From positions 1-7,609 of the forward strand of contig JBGTDM010000179.1 of NCBI GenBank assembly GCA_041748315.1: a stretch of 7,609 bases of DNA, in the 5' to 3' direction. Below are positions 1-7,258 of this stretch, in pieces (the first letter of the stretch is position 1; the number at the start of each line of letters is the position of its first letter). This DNA is from CALMEE01 sp041748315 (GTDB taxonomy: Bacteria > Planctomycetota > Planctomycetia > Pirellulales > Pirellulaceae). The notes below the pieces were generated by a model. The model was not told the DNA's origin, did no database searches, and saw only the letters and a program-made list of their open reading frames with translations. A program made the position numbers and the translations under genes.

Positions 1-131
1 TACCATTTTTTTTCGTCCAACTCGATCGGTGAATTTGGCACTGATGCGTCAACTCGTAATGAGTCGTCTTCATTTGCATTTGTGAGTCAACCATAAAATA
101 ATCACCACAGTAAACACCGAAGTGTATTTGC

Positions 132-136
132 GAGGT
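132..136 (+). promoter_or_regulatory. Shine-Dalgarno site for the DUF1559 gene
   Basis: GAGGT lies five bases before the ATG at 142 and matches the 16S anti-Shine-Dalgarno core. It supports 142 as the start. The frame is closed upstream by a TAA at 94-96, and there is no other ATG, GTG or TTG between that stop and 142. A TAAAAT at 94-99 could be a -10 element, but no convincing -35 sits at the right distance, so I do not call a promoter. Confidence 0.5.
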
Positions 137-141
137 CAGCC

Positions 142-2565
142 ATGTTTTCTTTCGGGTTCATCGAACTGTTCATTCTTCCATTTTTGTTTGGCAGCGGCTT
201 CGGATTCCCAGCGGCGATGCCTCCCGCTGATGAGATCCCTTTGATGTCGCAAGTTGCTCCCGAGGAGTGCGTGTATTTTGCGACGTGGCCCGGTTTCACT
301 GAACTTGATCCAGAGCACAATGTGACAGAAAGGTGGATGGCTCAGCCTGAGCTGCAGAAATTTTATCCACTCGTTAAGCAGGCCCTCAGAGAACTAATAG
401 CCGATGTCTCATGGCACGATGAGACTGAGCAGTCAGTCTACAACTTGTTTGTCGAGATTGCAGATGCGATGACAACTCAATCATGCAGTATCTTTATTGC
501 CAAAATCGCGGAGATGAAAGACATCCCCTCGCTCCATGGTGGATTCCTACTTCACCTTGGCGAATCGAAACAAATGATTAGCGATAGGTTGCAGCAGTTT
601 AGCGACCAAATGTCCAAGATGGAACGCAAAACGAAGCCTACGTCGGTGGTCATTGAAGAAATCGAGTTTACGATCGTTCCCTTTGAGCCCTCATTCTTGG
701 TTGGTATCCACGATGACTTTTTATGGATTGCGACCGACGAAGAGCAAATGCGGTCAATGCTGGCCAATGCGAAAACCGCTCCGCCAAGCTGGCTGCAAAA
801 AATTCGCAGCGAGATACCCGTCGAACGTGTGGCCTCGCTGTGCTACGTGAATGTGAAATTGGGGCTGGCTCAAACCGAAAAATTTCATCCGCGGGAATTG
901 GGCCTTGGACTCTCTCGCTTTGGACTCGACTCCGTCGTTTCAATGGGTATGGTTGGCGGGTTGGATCAGTTCGGATTTTTGACTCGAACTCGAATTGAAA
1001 TCGAGTCGGATGAGCTTCCAGGACTTTTCTCCGTATTCGGCAAACAACCGATCGAGTTGGATGATTTGGCGCGCATCGATGAGGACTCGCTTTTCTCGAT
1101 TAGCTGCCGCCTGCAACCGGAAAAGGTTTATGAATTGATCAAACAGTTCGCTGACACGGCTGGAGCACTGGAGCAACTTGAGACACAAATTGCTGAATTG
1201 GAAGAGAATCTCGGCATTACCTTCGGCGATGAAATCATCGGAGACTTGGATGGCCTGATCAACGTCTACGTCATGGGAGATTTTCCTTTTTTCAATCGCG
1301 GTTTGGTGATTAGCCTTAAAATAAAGGAGAACCTGACGTTTCATGACACGTTCCATCAGATCAATCAGTTTATTGAAGCCGTTGCCCTAGATTTGGAAAT
1401 TGAGATCAAGCAGGAACAGCACGGTGAAACGAGTGTCTATAGCGTGGTCACCGAACCGGATGAGTTTAATCCCTTTCAACTCAATCCAACTTGGTATTTT
1501 GATGGCAATGAGCTTGTTTTGTCGTTCAATGAATCAAGTATTATCGGACATCTGAACCGCATCCAGGACGGTCTCGGCGGCAATGCGACTTCCGCAGAAA
1601 CGGTTCAACAGTTGTTTACGAATTTGTCAGGATTGCCCGAACATCCCCAAGCTATATTCATGCTAAATTCGCCGAAAATCATCGAGCTGTTTTATCCGAT
1701 GCTTGTGGAAATGCCACCTCCGGACGCAACCCTGTTTCCAAACTCAAATTTGATGTTCGGCAATCTGCCAAGTATCACCGTCATCAGAAACTACATGCAA
1801 CCCAATTCGGTTGCTATTTATCGAGTCAATAACGGCTTGGAAATGGTGCATCGACAGACGCTGCCAGGCGGTGCGGTGGGGACATTGCCTCTGCTGATCA
1901 CCGGGGTATTTGCAAGTACGTTTAGTTCGCCTGAAATGGCGATGTCCGAAACCAATAACGCCCGTATGATTGGCTTGGCAATGCATAATTACCACGATGC
2001 CCATGGCGCCTTGCCAGCCGCATATTCAACCGACGACGAAGGCAATCCACTTTTAAGTTGGCGAGTTCACCTTTTGCCCTACCTGGAACATCAGGATCTA
2101 TACGATGAATTCAATTTGGACGAACCCTGGGACAGCGAACATAATATACAACTGTTGGAACGAATGCCCGACCTCTATATGACCTGGGATGATCCTTTTG
2201 AAGTTGGAAAATCGACGATTGTCGTGCCGTTTGGAGATGGGGTGATGTTCGAAAAACCGGACGAGGAGCAATTCGGCCGGCACCATCCGACTGGGATCAA
2301 TCTGGCGGACGTCCGAGACGGCACCAGTAACACGATCATGCTTATTGTTGCCAATTCCCGGGGGGCCGTTAACTGGACCGAACCCGCTGACCTTGATATT
2401 AGCGCTGACGCCTTCTTGGATCGGATCAAGGGAGAAGATGGAGGTGCTACGACATTTGTTTTGGCTGATGGTTCGGTACAAAAGTTTGACGTTGAATCTG
2501 CCTTGGAACGAATTCAAGCGATGCTTACTCGGTCGGGTGGCGAATTGGTTGGCCCAGATCGTTAA
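142..2565 (+). CDS. Large exported planctomycete protein with C-terminal DUF1559 module
   Basis: The product is 807 residues. Residues 1-25 are very hydrophobic and may be a signal peptide or anchor, but the stretch has no Lys or Arg before the core, which is atypical. Residues about 36-570 form a long, mostly acidic region I cannot assign to a known fold. Residues about 603-790 match DUF1559: LAMHNYHDAHGALP (612-625), SWRVHLLPYLEH (639-650), DEPWDSEHN (660-668), DGTSNTIM (726-733) and ATTFVLADGS (769-778). DUF1559 proteins usually begin with a type IV prepilin-like segment. Here the equivalent position, just before the module, holds only a weak hydrophobic stretch (about 579-593) without the usual GFTLVELLV motif. 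The family is abundant in planctomycetes and presumed to act at the cell surface or in the periplasm; its function is unknown. The gene stands alone on this strand and ends at TAA, facing the permease gene. Confidence 0.85.
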   Translation: MFSFGFIELFILPFLFGSGFGFPAAMPPADEIPLMSQVAPEECVYFATWPGFTELDPEHNVTERWMAQPELQKFYPLVKQALRELIADVSWHDETEQSVYNLFVEIADAMTTQSCSIFIAKIAEMKDIPSLHGGFLLHLGESKQMISDRLQQFSDQMSKMERKTKPTSVVIEEIEFTIVPFEPSFLVGIHDDFLWIATDEEQMRSMLANAKTAPPSWLQKIRSEIPVERVASLCYVNVKLGLAQTEKFHPRELGLGLSRFGLDSVVSMGMVGGLDQFGFLTRTRIEIESDELPGLFSVFGKQPIELDDLARIDEDSLFSISCRLQPEKVYELIKQFADTAGALEQLETQIAELEENLGITFGDEIIGDLDGLINVYVMGDFPFFNRGLVISLKIKENLTFHDTFHQINQFIEAVALDLEIEIKQEQHGETSVYSVVTEPDEFNPFQLNPTWYFDGNELVLSFNESSIIGHLNRIQDGLGGNATSAETVQQLFTNLSGLPEHPQAIFMLNSPKIIELFYPMLVEMPPPDATLFPNSNLMFGNLPSITVIRNYMQPNSVAIYRVNNGLEMVHRQTLPGGAVGTLPLLITGVFASTFSSPEMAMSETNNARMIGLAMHNYHDAHGALPAAYSTDDEGNPLLSWRVHLLPYLEHQDLYDEFNLDEPWDSEHNIQLLERMPDLYMTWDDPFEVGKSTIVVPFGDGVMFEKPDEEQFGRHHPTGINLADVRDGTSNTIMLIVANSRGAVNWTEPADLDISADAFLDRIKGEDGGATTFVLADGSVQKFDVESALERIQAMLTRSGGELVGPDR

Positions 2566-2575
2566 TTAAGCATCT

Positions 2576-2622
2576 CGTGAACGCGGGGAACTGATTTCAC
2601 GCGGCGGAGCCCGAATACCGCC
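2576..2622. terminator. Two inverted repeats between convergent genes, possible weak terminator
   Basis: The 83-base gap between the two converging stop codons holds CGTGAA (2576-2581) paired with TTCACG (2596-2601), with a 14-base loop. Right after it GGCGG (2603-2607) pairs with CCGCC (2618-2622), extended by C2602-G2623, with a 10-base loop. A short TTTT lies at 2634-2637, 11 bases after the second stem on the plus strand; no T-run follows on the minus strand. The position suits transcription ending from both sides, but stems are short and the loops large, so this is only a candidate. Confidence 0.3.
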
Positions 2623-2648
2623 GGCGCATTCGCTTTTAACATGCCGTG

Positions 2649-4871
2649 TCAGATCTTTTCAGAATCGGGTTCCATTTGCGGTTCGTTGGCTCGATTTGGA
2701 TTTGGTAAGATCACCAATATCCCGAAACCGATAACGGTTGTAATCGCTCCTCCAACAAGCACTATCGCGGGAACGGATTCAGAATCGACGCTCAACCAAC
2801 CGGCTGATATCAGATCATCCTGGAAATATACCAACGAAACGGCGATCATGTTGTGCAGTGAGTGCAACACCATGCAGGGAATTACACTTCCGGTCCGATA
2901 ACAGACAAATCCAAGCACAATGCCCATGACCGTTGTGGGGAGCAAGCGACTCAAACCGAGTGATCCAGCGGTAATCAGGTGAAATAAACCAAAGATGATT
3001 GCGGTAATCAGAATTACCGACCAAACAGAAAACCGTTTTCTAAGTGCCTGAAACAGACAACCACGAAAGAAAAATTCTTCAACAATTCCTGGAACAACCG
3101 ACAGCCCGGGAATCAGCAAGTACCAGGGGAGCATTTTCCATTTCGCAATCTGTTCTTTCCCAGCAGCCAGCAATTGTTCACTGCCTGAACTTCCGAACCA
3201 ATACTCCTGAATGCGCAGCCCCTCCGCGATGGCCTGTGCCAATAAAGGGCCTAATCCAAGCCCTAACAGAATTGCCGCAACTAATCCGACGGGATGAAAA
3301 AGAAACAATCGATATCCTGAAACAAATTCGACTCGGCGGTACGACGTGATGGCTAGCGGAATTAACCCGAAGACGAAAATCATACCGATTACAACCATTG
3401 GGAACTGAACTTCGACACCGTAAACGCCCAATCGTCCGATGAGTCCATTCCACAAAAACGTCCCAGGAATCAACAATGCTAAACAAAGCATTGCCATCGA
3501 TTCGCTGGTGACACGTTGCTTTTTTTCCGGCCTTGAGATCAACTCATTCCAGCTTCCACCACTTCCGTACAAAACAGCATCGGTGCCAAAAATACGTGCG
3601 GCAAACGAAATCGCCATAAGCGAATAGACGATCGTCGAACCGATAACAACCAACGTTGGCGCCAACGAGGCTGTCCCCTGCAGAATTTCTCTCGCGAGCA
3701 ACACAATGTTGACAAGTGGGGTGACGGCGAGAAGGCCGTCAATGTTGAAGTCTGGCTTCAAGCTAAGAAGACTTGGGCCAATCGAAAACAACATGACTGG
3801 AATGAGGTATGCTTGGCCTTCTTTGAAACTACGTGCAAAACTTGTAACAGCCAATAACACCGACGAAAAAAAACCAGCAAACACAATCAGCAACAGGAAC
3901 AACTGGACGAACGCGAGCACTCGGATTTCTCCTTCCGGGAACAAAACATCGTCCATCTGAAATACCCACAAGGTCGTCAACATCCCAATGATATTAAGCA
4001 GGGCCGTGAGCAGGGCGACGGCAATCACAGCCACAAATTTTCCAAATAAGATACGTATTCGCGGAATTGGCGCCGCGATCAAACTCTCAAGAGTCCCGCG
4101 TTCTCGCTCGCCAGCCGTTAGGTCAATGGCGGGATAGACGGCACCCGTTAGTGTCATCAAGGTAAGGATCAATGGAATGATCGCTACCATCGAGATCGGA
4201 GGAACCATCGTCGATTCAACGGGTTCTTTGGAAAATGAAATCGGATTATCGAAGGGAATGGACTGCCTGGCGATTTGTGACTTGGCCTCGGCCAAGTTTT
4301 TTTCGGTGAAAAACAGCTCGATGGTCTCTGCAGCGCGTTGGCTCGAGGCTGAACCCTCTCGCACGATCAATCGCCAAACAATTCCGCGCCGCGAATCCTC
4401 CTCGACTCTAGCCGCCAGGTCAACAGCACCGCTGGCGACTAATTCTTCAAGCGTACCAGGACGTTCGTTTTCGTTATAAGTATCAAGTATCAGATACTCC
4501 AACAATTCCTTGAGAGTCTTTGATTGATTTGACTCTGGGTCGCGCGTCCCGGGCGCTTCCGTAGCGAACCGCCGCGCAACAGGGAGGGAGAGTTGAAACT
4601 GCAGGTATTCCTGTTCCGTTTCGACCGCAATCAGATAGGTAAACTTTGCTTCGGAATGTGAGAAGGTGGGGAGAAAGAATCCCTGAAACATCAGGCCAAG
4701 CAACGGATAGACCAGAATTGGCATTAATAACAAAGTCATCAACGTTCGGCGGTCCCGCAACGTCTCCCGCAGTTCCTTCGACGCCAGTTTCCACAGGTTT
4801 GCTGACCTTAGCGGTTGAGAACTTGCAACCGTGTCTTGGAATCCCGATCGCTCTGACTTATCTTCGTTCAT
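2649..4871 (-). CDS. ABC-2 type permease fused to a CPBP intramembrane metalloprotease
   Basis: The 740-residue membrane protein joins two modules. Residues about 25-430 are a NatB-like ABC-2 permease: a cytoplasmic start, a first membrane segment at about 44-66, a soluble extracytoplasmic loop of about 150 residues, then the conserved AGERERGTLESLIAAP (253-268) followed by a cluster of membrane segments. After a linker come more membrane segments and a CPBP (Abi/CAAX-protease-like) domain with all three motifs: EEFFFR (E598, E599, R603), FxxxH (F627-H631) and HxxxN (H670-N674). Those Glu and His residues are the presumed catalytic and metal-binding set, so the protease looks intact. The ATPase just upstream on the same strand is the obvious partner. 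The substrate is unknown; Na+ (by NatAB analogy) or a peptide processed during export are both guesses. The ATG directly follows an in-frame TAG and has no clear Shine-Dalgarno sequence. The ORF is full length, ending at TGA. Confidence 0.88.
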   Translation of the reverse strand: MNEDKSERSGFQDTVASSQPLRSANLWKLASKELRETLRDRRTLMTLLLMPILVYPLLGLMFQGFFLPTFSHSEAKFTYLIAVETEQEYLQFQLSLPVARRFATEAPGTRDPESNQSKTLKELLEYLILDTYNENERPGTLEELVASGAVDLAARVEEDSRRGIVWRLIVREGSASSQRAAETIELFFTEKNLAEAKSQIARQSIPFDNPISFSKEPVESTMVPPISMVAIIPLILTLMTLTGAVYPAIDLTAGERERGTLESLIAAPIPRIRILFGKFVAVIAVALLTALLNIIGMLTTLWVFQMDDVLFPEGEIRVLAFVQLFLLLIVFAGFFSSVLLAVTSFARSFKEGQAYLIPVMLFSIGPSLLSLKPDFNIDGLLAVTPLVNIVLLAREILQGTASLAPTLVVIGSTIVYSLMAISFAARIFGTDAVLYGSGGSWNELISRPEKKQRVTSESMAMLCLALLIPGTFLWNGLIGRLGVYGVEVQFPMVVIGMIFVFGLIPLAITSYRRVEFVSGYRLFLFHPVGLVAAILLGLGLGPLLAQAIAEGLRIQEYWFGSSGSEQLLAAGKEQIAKWKMLPWYLLIPGLSVVPGIVEEFFFRGCLFQALRKRFSVWSVILITAIIFGLFHLITAGSLGLSRLLPTTVMGIVLGFVCYRTGSVIPCMVLHSLHNMIAVSLVYFQDDLISAGWLSVDSESVPAIVLVGGAITTVIGFGILVILPNPNRANEPQMEPDSEKI

Positions 4872-4950
4872 CTATTATGCCCGATATGCGCCATCAACAT
4901 GAAAGGTCTGCGATGTAACAGCACTCCGTCTACCGATTTATCCATGAGTC

Positions 4951-4977
4951 GTCACTCGGGAACTCGTACCGAGCGAC
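4951..4977 (-). other. Intercistronic RNA hairpin before the permease gene
   Basis: On the minus strand GTCGCTCGG (4977-4969) pairs with CCGAGTGAC (4959-4951) around a 9-base loop. This gives a nine-pair stem whose only non-Watson-Crick pair is a G-U. On the plus strand that position would be an A-C mismatch, so the fold favours the minus-strand transcript, the one carrying the ATPase and permease. No U-run follows, so it is not a typical intrinsic terminator. It could affect mRNA stability or set the ratio of the two proteins. Confidence 0.45.
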
Positions 4978-4979
4978 CC

Positions 4980-5001
4980 TGCTTCAGCAATGATTGAAGC
5001 A
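4980..5001 (-). other. Second intercistronic hairpin, next to the first
   Basis: TGCTTCA (minus strand, 5001-4995) pairs perfectly with TGAAGCA (4986-4980) around an 8-base loop. Two bases separate it from the nine-pair hairpin that follows in the direction of transcription. Together they fill the middle of the gap between the ATPase stop and the permease start. No T-run follows. Confidence 0.4.
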
Positions 5002-5063
5002 CCCCTAATTTGTTCGATGGCGGCGGCTGCGGCGATAATGAATATGGAGTGTCCGTATGAACG

Positions 5064-5816
5064 TTATTGACTTGCCAAGGTTGTCTTGCGACTGTCAATC
5101 ATTTGCAAAAACATTTCAACCAAATGATCTTTTCCGGTTTCCGCCTGCAGTTCGCCAAGGGTTCCTTCGTGAGCCATTCTACCTTCGTGCAGAAGCCCAA
5201 ATCGATCACAAATATTTTCAGCCTGTTCCAAGCGATGTGTGCAAAGGATGACCGCTTTGTTCATTTTCTTGACGGCGTCAATATACTCAAAAACAATTTG
5301 ACTGGCCACCACATCCAGTCCGAGAGTCGGCTCATCAAGCAATAAAACTGGAGGATCATGAACCAATGCCCGAGCTAAATTGACCCGTTGCTTCTCGCCG
5401 GTACTCAAGACACCGCAGCGTTGGTCGATGAACCGACCACATCCCAGCAATTCAACGACATAGTCGATTCGTTTAACAATGTCCTTTTTATCAAACCCAT
5501 AGACAGCGCAAAAGAATTCCAGGGTTTCACGACCGGTTAGCCATTGATAAATCCCGGCAGACGCAGAAACAAAACCAACTCGCCGTTTGACTTCATTGGG
5601 ATCCTTGCTGGTGCGGAACCCACCAACCTCGGCAAATCCTGAATCAGGCTGAAGCAATCCAAGAATCATTCGCATTGTCGTTGATTTACCAGCGCCATTC
5701 GGTCCGAGCAAACCGTAGACTTCTCCTGAAGCGACCTTGAACGAGACCTGATTAACCGCGATCAATGGCTTGCCATCTCGCACAAATTGCTTTTTAAGTT
5801 TGTGCACTGAGATCAT
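5064..5816 (-). CDS. ABC transporter ATP-binding protein, NatA-like
   Basis: The 250-residue protein is a cytoplasmic ATPase that would power the membrane protein encoded next downstream. Motifs in order: Walker A GPNGAGKST (38-46), ABC signature LSTGEKQR (137-144), Walker B VLLLDEP (157-163, with D161 and E162), D-loop GLD (166-168) and switch histidine H194 in CTHR. All catalytic residues are present, so the enzyme should be active. The Q-loop region reads GFVSASAGIY (81-90), with no glutamine where many ABC ATPases have one. The length and the C-terminal end suit a Nat/drug-export type ATPase (CcmA/NatA group). The 192-base gap to the permease gene is long for partner genes. Upstream, 132 bases separate it from rplS, so it may have its own promoter, though I see no clear one. 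The ATG has no recognisable Shine-Dalgarno sequence, but MISVHKLKKQF is a normal family start. Confidence 0.92.
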   Translation of the reverse strand: MISVHKLKKQFVRDGKPLIAVNQVSFKVASGEVYGLLGPNGAGKSTTMRMILGLLQPDSGFAEVGGFRTSKDPNEVKRRVGFVSASAGIYQWLTGRETLEFFCAVYGFDKKDIVKRIDYVVELLGCGRFIDQRCGVLSTGEKQRVNLARALVHDPPVLLLDEPTLGLDVVASQIVFEYIDAVKKMNKAVILCTHRLEQAENICDRFGLLHEGRMAHEGTLGELQAETGKDHLVEMFLQMIDSRKTTLASQ

Positions 5817-5948
5817 GAGACTGTGTTGCGGAAAAACAAATTGACGCCTACTTGCCGAACAAACTTCACCCCGCGATCACAGAGCATTACCGATCAGCAA
5901 CTTCCGTCGCAATGACAGGGATTGTCGCAACTTGGCGGGAACCAGTGG

Positions 5949-6299
5949 TTAAGTTCGACGTTCCTTCAAGCGCACCGCTTTTCCGATTCGATCCCGCAAA
6001 TAGTAGAGCTTCGCGCGAGACACGACACCCGAACGTTTTACTTCGACTTTCACAACCCGAGGAGAATGAAGCGGAAATTTCCTTTCAACCCCTTCGCCGG
6101 CCACAATTCGTCGCACCAAAAACATCTCCCGAGAACCGCTTCCGGACCGCGCAATCACAGTACCGCTAAAAATCTGTGTTCTTGATTTATCGCCCTCGAG
6201 AATTTTACAGTGCACATCGACAGTATCCCCAATTTCAAACTCGGGGACCTCCTCTTTCAATGACGGTTGCTCGACTAAATTCATAGTTTCCTGAGACAT
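5949..6299 (-). CDS. rplS: 50S ribosomal protein L19
   Basis: At 116 residues it is almost the same size as E. coli L19 (115). L19 sits at the interface of the two ribosomal subunits and contributes to an intersubunit bridge. The family is clear from FEIGDTVDVH (21-30), the GEGVERKFPLHSP block (68-80) and the highly conserved C-terminal segment around VKRSGVVSRAKLYYLRDR (87-104), followed by IGKAVRLKER. The start at 6299 is chosen because AAAGGA lies eight bases upstream; M6 (6284) is a less likely alternative. The gene follows trmD by 89 bases in the same direction, the usual order in many bacteria. It is complete, with no sign of damage. Confidence 0.97.
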   Translation of the reverse strand: MSQETMNLVEQPSLKEEVPEFEIGDTVDVHCKILEGDKSRTQIFSGTVIARSGSGSREMFLVRRIVAGEGVERKFPLHSPRVVKVEVKRSGVVSRAKLYYLRDRIGKAVRLKERRT

Positions 6300-6307
6300 G
6301 TCGAAAT

Positions 6308-6313
6308 TCCTTT
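6308..6313 (-). promoter_or_regulatory. Shine-Dalgarno site for rplS
   Basis: On the minus strand AAAGGA ends eight bases before the ATG at 6299. It decides between Met1 and the in-frame Met6 and is the clearest ribosome binding site in the minus-strand block. Confidence 0.55.
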
Positions 6314-6322
6314 TGTTGGTTA

Positions 6323-6330
6323 ATTTTATA
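6323..6330 (-). promoter_or_regulatory. Possible -10 element of an rplS promoter
   Basis: TATAAAAT occurs on the minus strand between trmD and rplS, about 24 bases before the L19 start. An A-run of eight (6344-6351) lies upstream, but there is no recognisable TTGACA-like -35. It may provide extra L19 transcription independent of trmD, or it may only reflect an AT-rich gap. Confidence 0.25.
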
Positions 6331-6388
6331 TGTTGGATGTTAGTTTTTTTTGTGTTGGCGTGCCGAACAAAAATTTACCGTTCGTCAT

Positions 6389-7183
6389 TCACTGCAACAG
6401 GTCCCTACGATGTCGTCGCGTCACCGTTTTGCTCTGCTGTTCGCGCCATTCCTTAATCACTTGATGGTTGCCGCTAACCAAAATCTCCGGGACCTTTTGG
6501 CCACGAAATTCGGGAGGACGGGTGTATTGCGGATGCTCCAGAATTCGGTTTCCACTGGAAAACGAATCATCAATTCCACTCTGTTCATCACCCAACACCC
6601 CTGGAACCAACCGCATCACCGCATCAATAACGACCATCGCAGCGACTTCGCCTCCATTGAGAACATAGTCCCCGATAGAGACCTCCAATGGGTGAAGGAT
6701 GTCAATCACGCGCTGATCAAATCCTTCGTATCGGCCACAAAGCAGCACAAGTTGTTGTTTTGTCGCCAGTTCTTCAACCAGAGGTTGGTTGAGTCGCTGA
6801 CCGACTGGTGACAACAAAATCAGCTGACGCTGTTCATCGATCTCTACGCAGGTGGTCCGTTCCCCAACTCCATCATGATCACCCGGCATCACTGCCTGTT
6901 GTGGTTGATTGCAATCGGCGGAGTTCGGATTCGCGACTGAGTCCAAATTTGACTTAGCCCAAATTTCTTCCACGGCATTCACAACTGGCTCGACCATCAT
7001 CACCATCCCCGGTCCGCCCCCATACGGTCGATCATCGACTTTTCGATGAGGTCCGTATGCCCAGTCCCGGAAATTGTGCAAATGAACGGATACCAAATTT
7101 CGTTGAATCGCCTTGCTGAGTATGCTCTGACTCAGATAGCCGGAGAACGATTCCGGAAACAGTGTCAAAACATCAAATCGCAT
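6389..7183 (-). CDS. trmD: tRNA (guanine-N1)-methyltransferase
   Basis: TrmD methylates G37 of tRNAs next to the anticodon, using S-adenosylmethionine, which prevents +1 frameshifting. The 264-residue protein (E. coli: 255) shows the SPOUT-family trefoil-knot signatures: VDDRPYGGGPGMVMMVEP (49-66), LLSPVGQRL (123-131), LCGRYEGFDQRV (148-159), SIGDYVLNGGE (169-179), RLVPGVLG (191-198) and the DDSF segment. The residues equivalent to E. coli R154 and D169, both needed for catalysis, appear to be R191 and D206. Two departures stand out. An insertion of roughly 27 residues falls before LILLSP (within about 75-118), and the C-terminal domain stops soon after the segment matching E. coli RRPELL. 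The ATG at 7183 gives the normal family start (MRFDVLTLFPE) but has only a weak ribosome site. The gene lies upstream of rplS in the same direction. Confidence 0.96.
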   Translation of the reverse strand: MRFDVLTLFPESFSGYLSQSILSKAIQRNLVSVHLHNFRDWAYGPHRKVDDRPYGGGPGMVMMVEPVVNAVEEIWAKSNLDSVANPNSADCNQPQQAVMPGDHDGVGERTTCVEIDEQRQLILLSPVGQRLNQPLVEELATKQQLVLLCGRYEGFDQRVIDILHPLEVSIGDYVLNGGEVAAMVVIDAVMRLVPGVLGDEQSGIDDSFSSGNRILEHPQYTRPPEFRGQKVPEILVSGNHQVIKEWREQQSKTVTRRHRRDLLQ

Positions 7184-7233
7184 GGCGGCTCACTTATTTT
7201 CTATTCGTATTTTCTCTCCCAACACAGAAACAA

Positions 7234-7253
7234 ACTGAAATCTGACTGAAATC
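7234..7253. repeat. 9-base direct repeat with 11-base period upstream of trmD
   Basis: ACTGAAATC occurs at 7234-7242 and again at 7245-7253, separated by TG. The two copies are about one helical turn apart and sit in the 75-base gap between the ParB-like gene and trmD. This spacing is common for tandem operator half-sites, but nothing else shows regulation and it could be a chance duplication. Confidence 0.35.
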
Positions 7254-7258
7254 GCAAT

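Noticed and set aside
52..82. Inverted ACTC/GAGT (52-64) and a tandem CATTTG pair (71-82) upstream of the first gene
   Set aside because: Arms of four bases and a two-copy hexamer are common by chance, and they do not line up with a promoter.
4938..5063. The frame of the ATPase stays open for 41 codons after its TAA stop, reading an Ala-rich peptide
   Set aside because: There is no ATG, GTG or TTG start with a ribosome site near its beginning, the family normally ends near the TAA, and the stretch overlaps the two hairpins. An open run of this length is expected by chance at this base composition.
5906..5930. Direct copies of GTCGCAA and a 4-pair stem GACA/TGTC downstream of rplS
   Set aside because: The stem is too short and lacks a T-run; I could not support a terminator in this gap.
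5853..6371. An 11-base repeat, TGCCGAACAAA, present at 5853-5863 and 6361-6371, both in gaps of the minus-strand block
   Set aside because: In 7.6 kb several 11-base matches are expected by chance, and the distances to the neighbouring genes differ.
6350..6811. A 153-codon open frame on the plus strand inside trmD
   Set aside because: It is antisense to a clear, conserved trmD and resembles no protein family I know.
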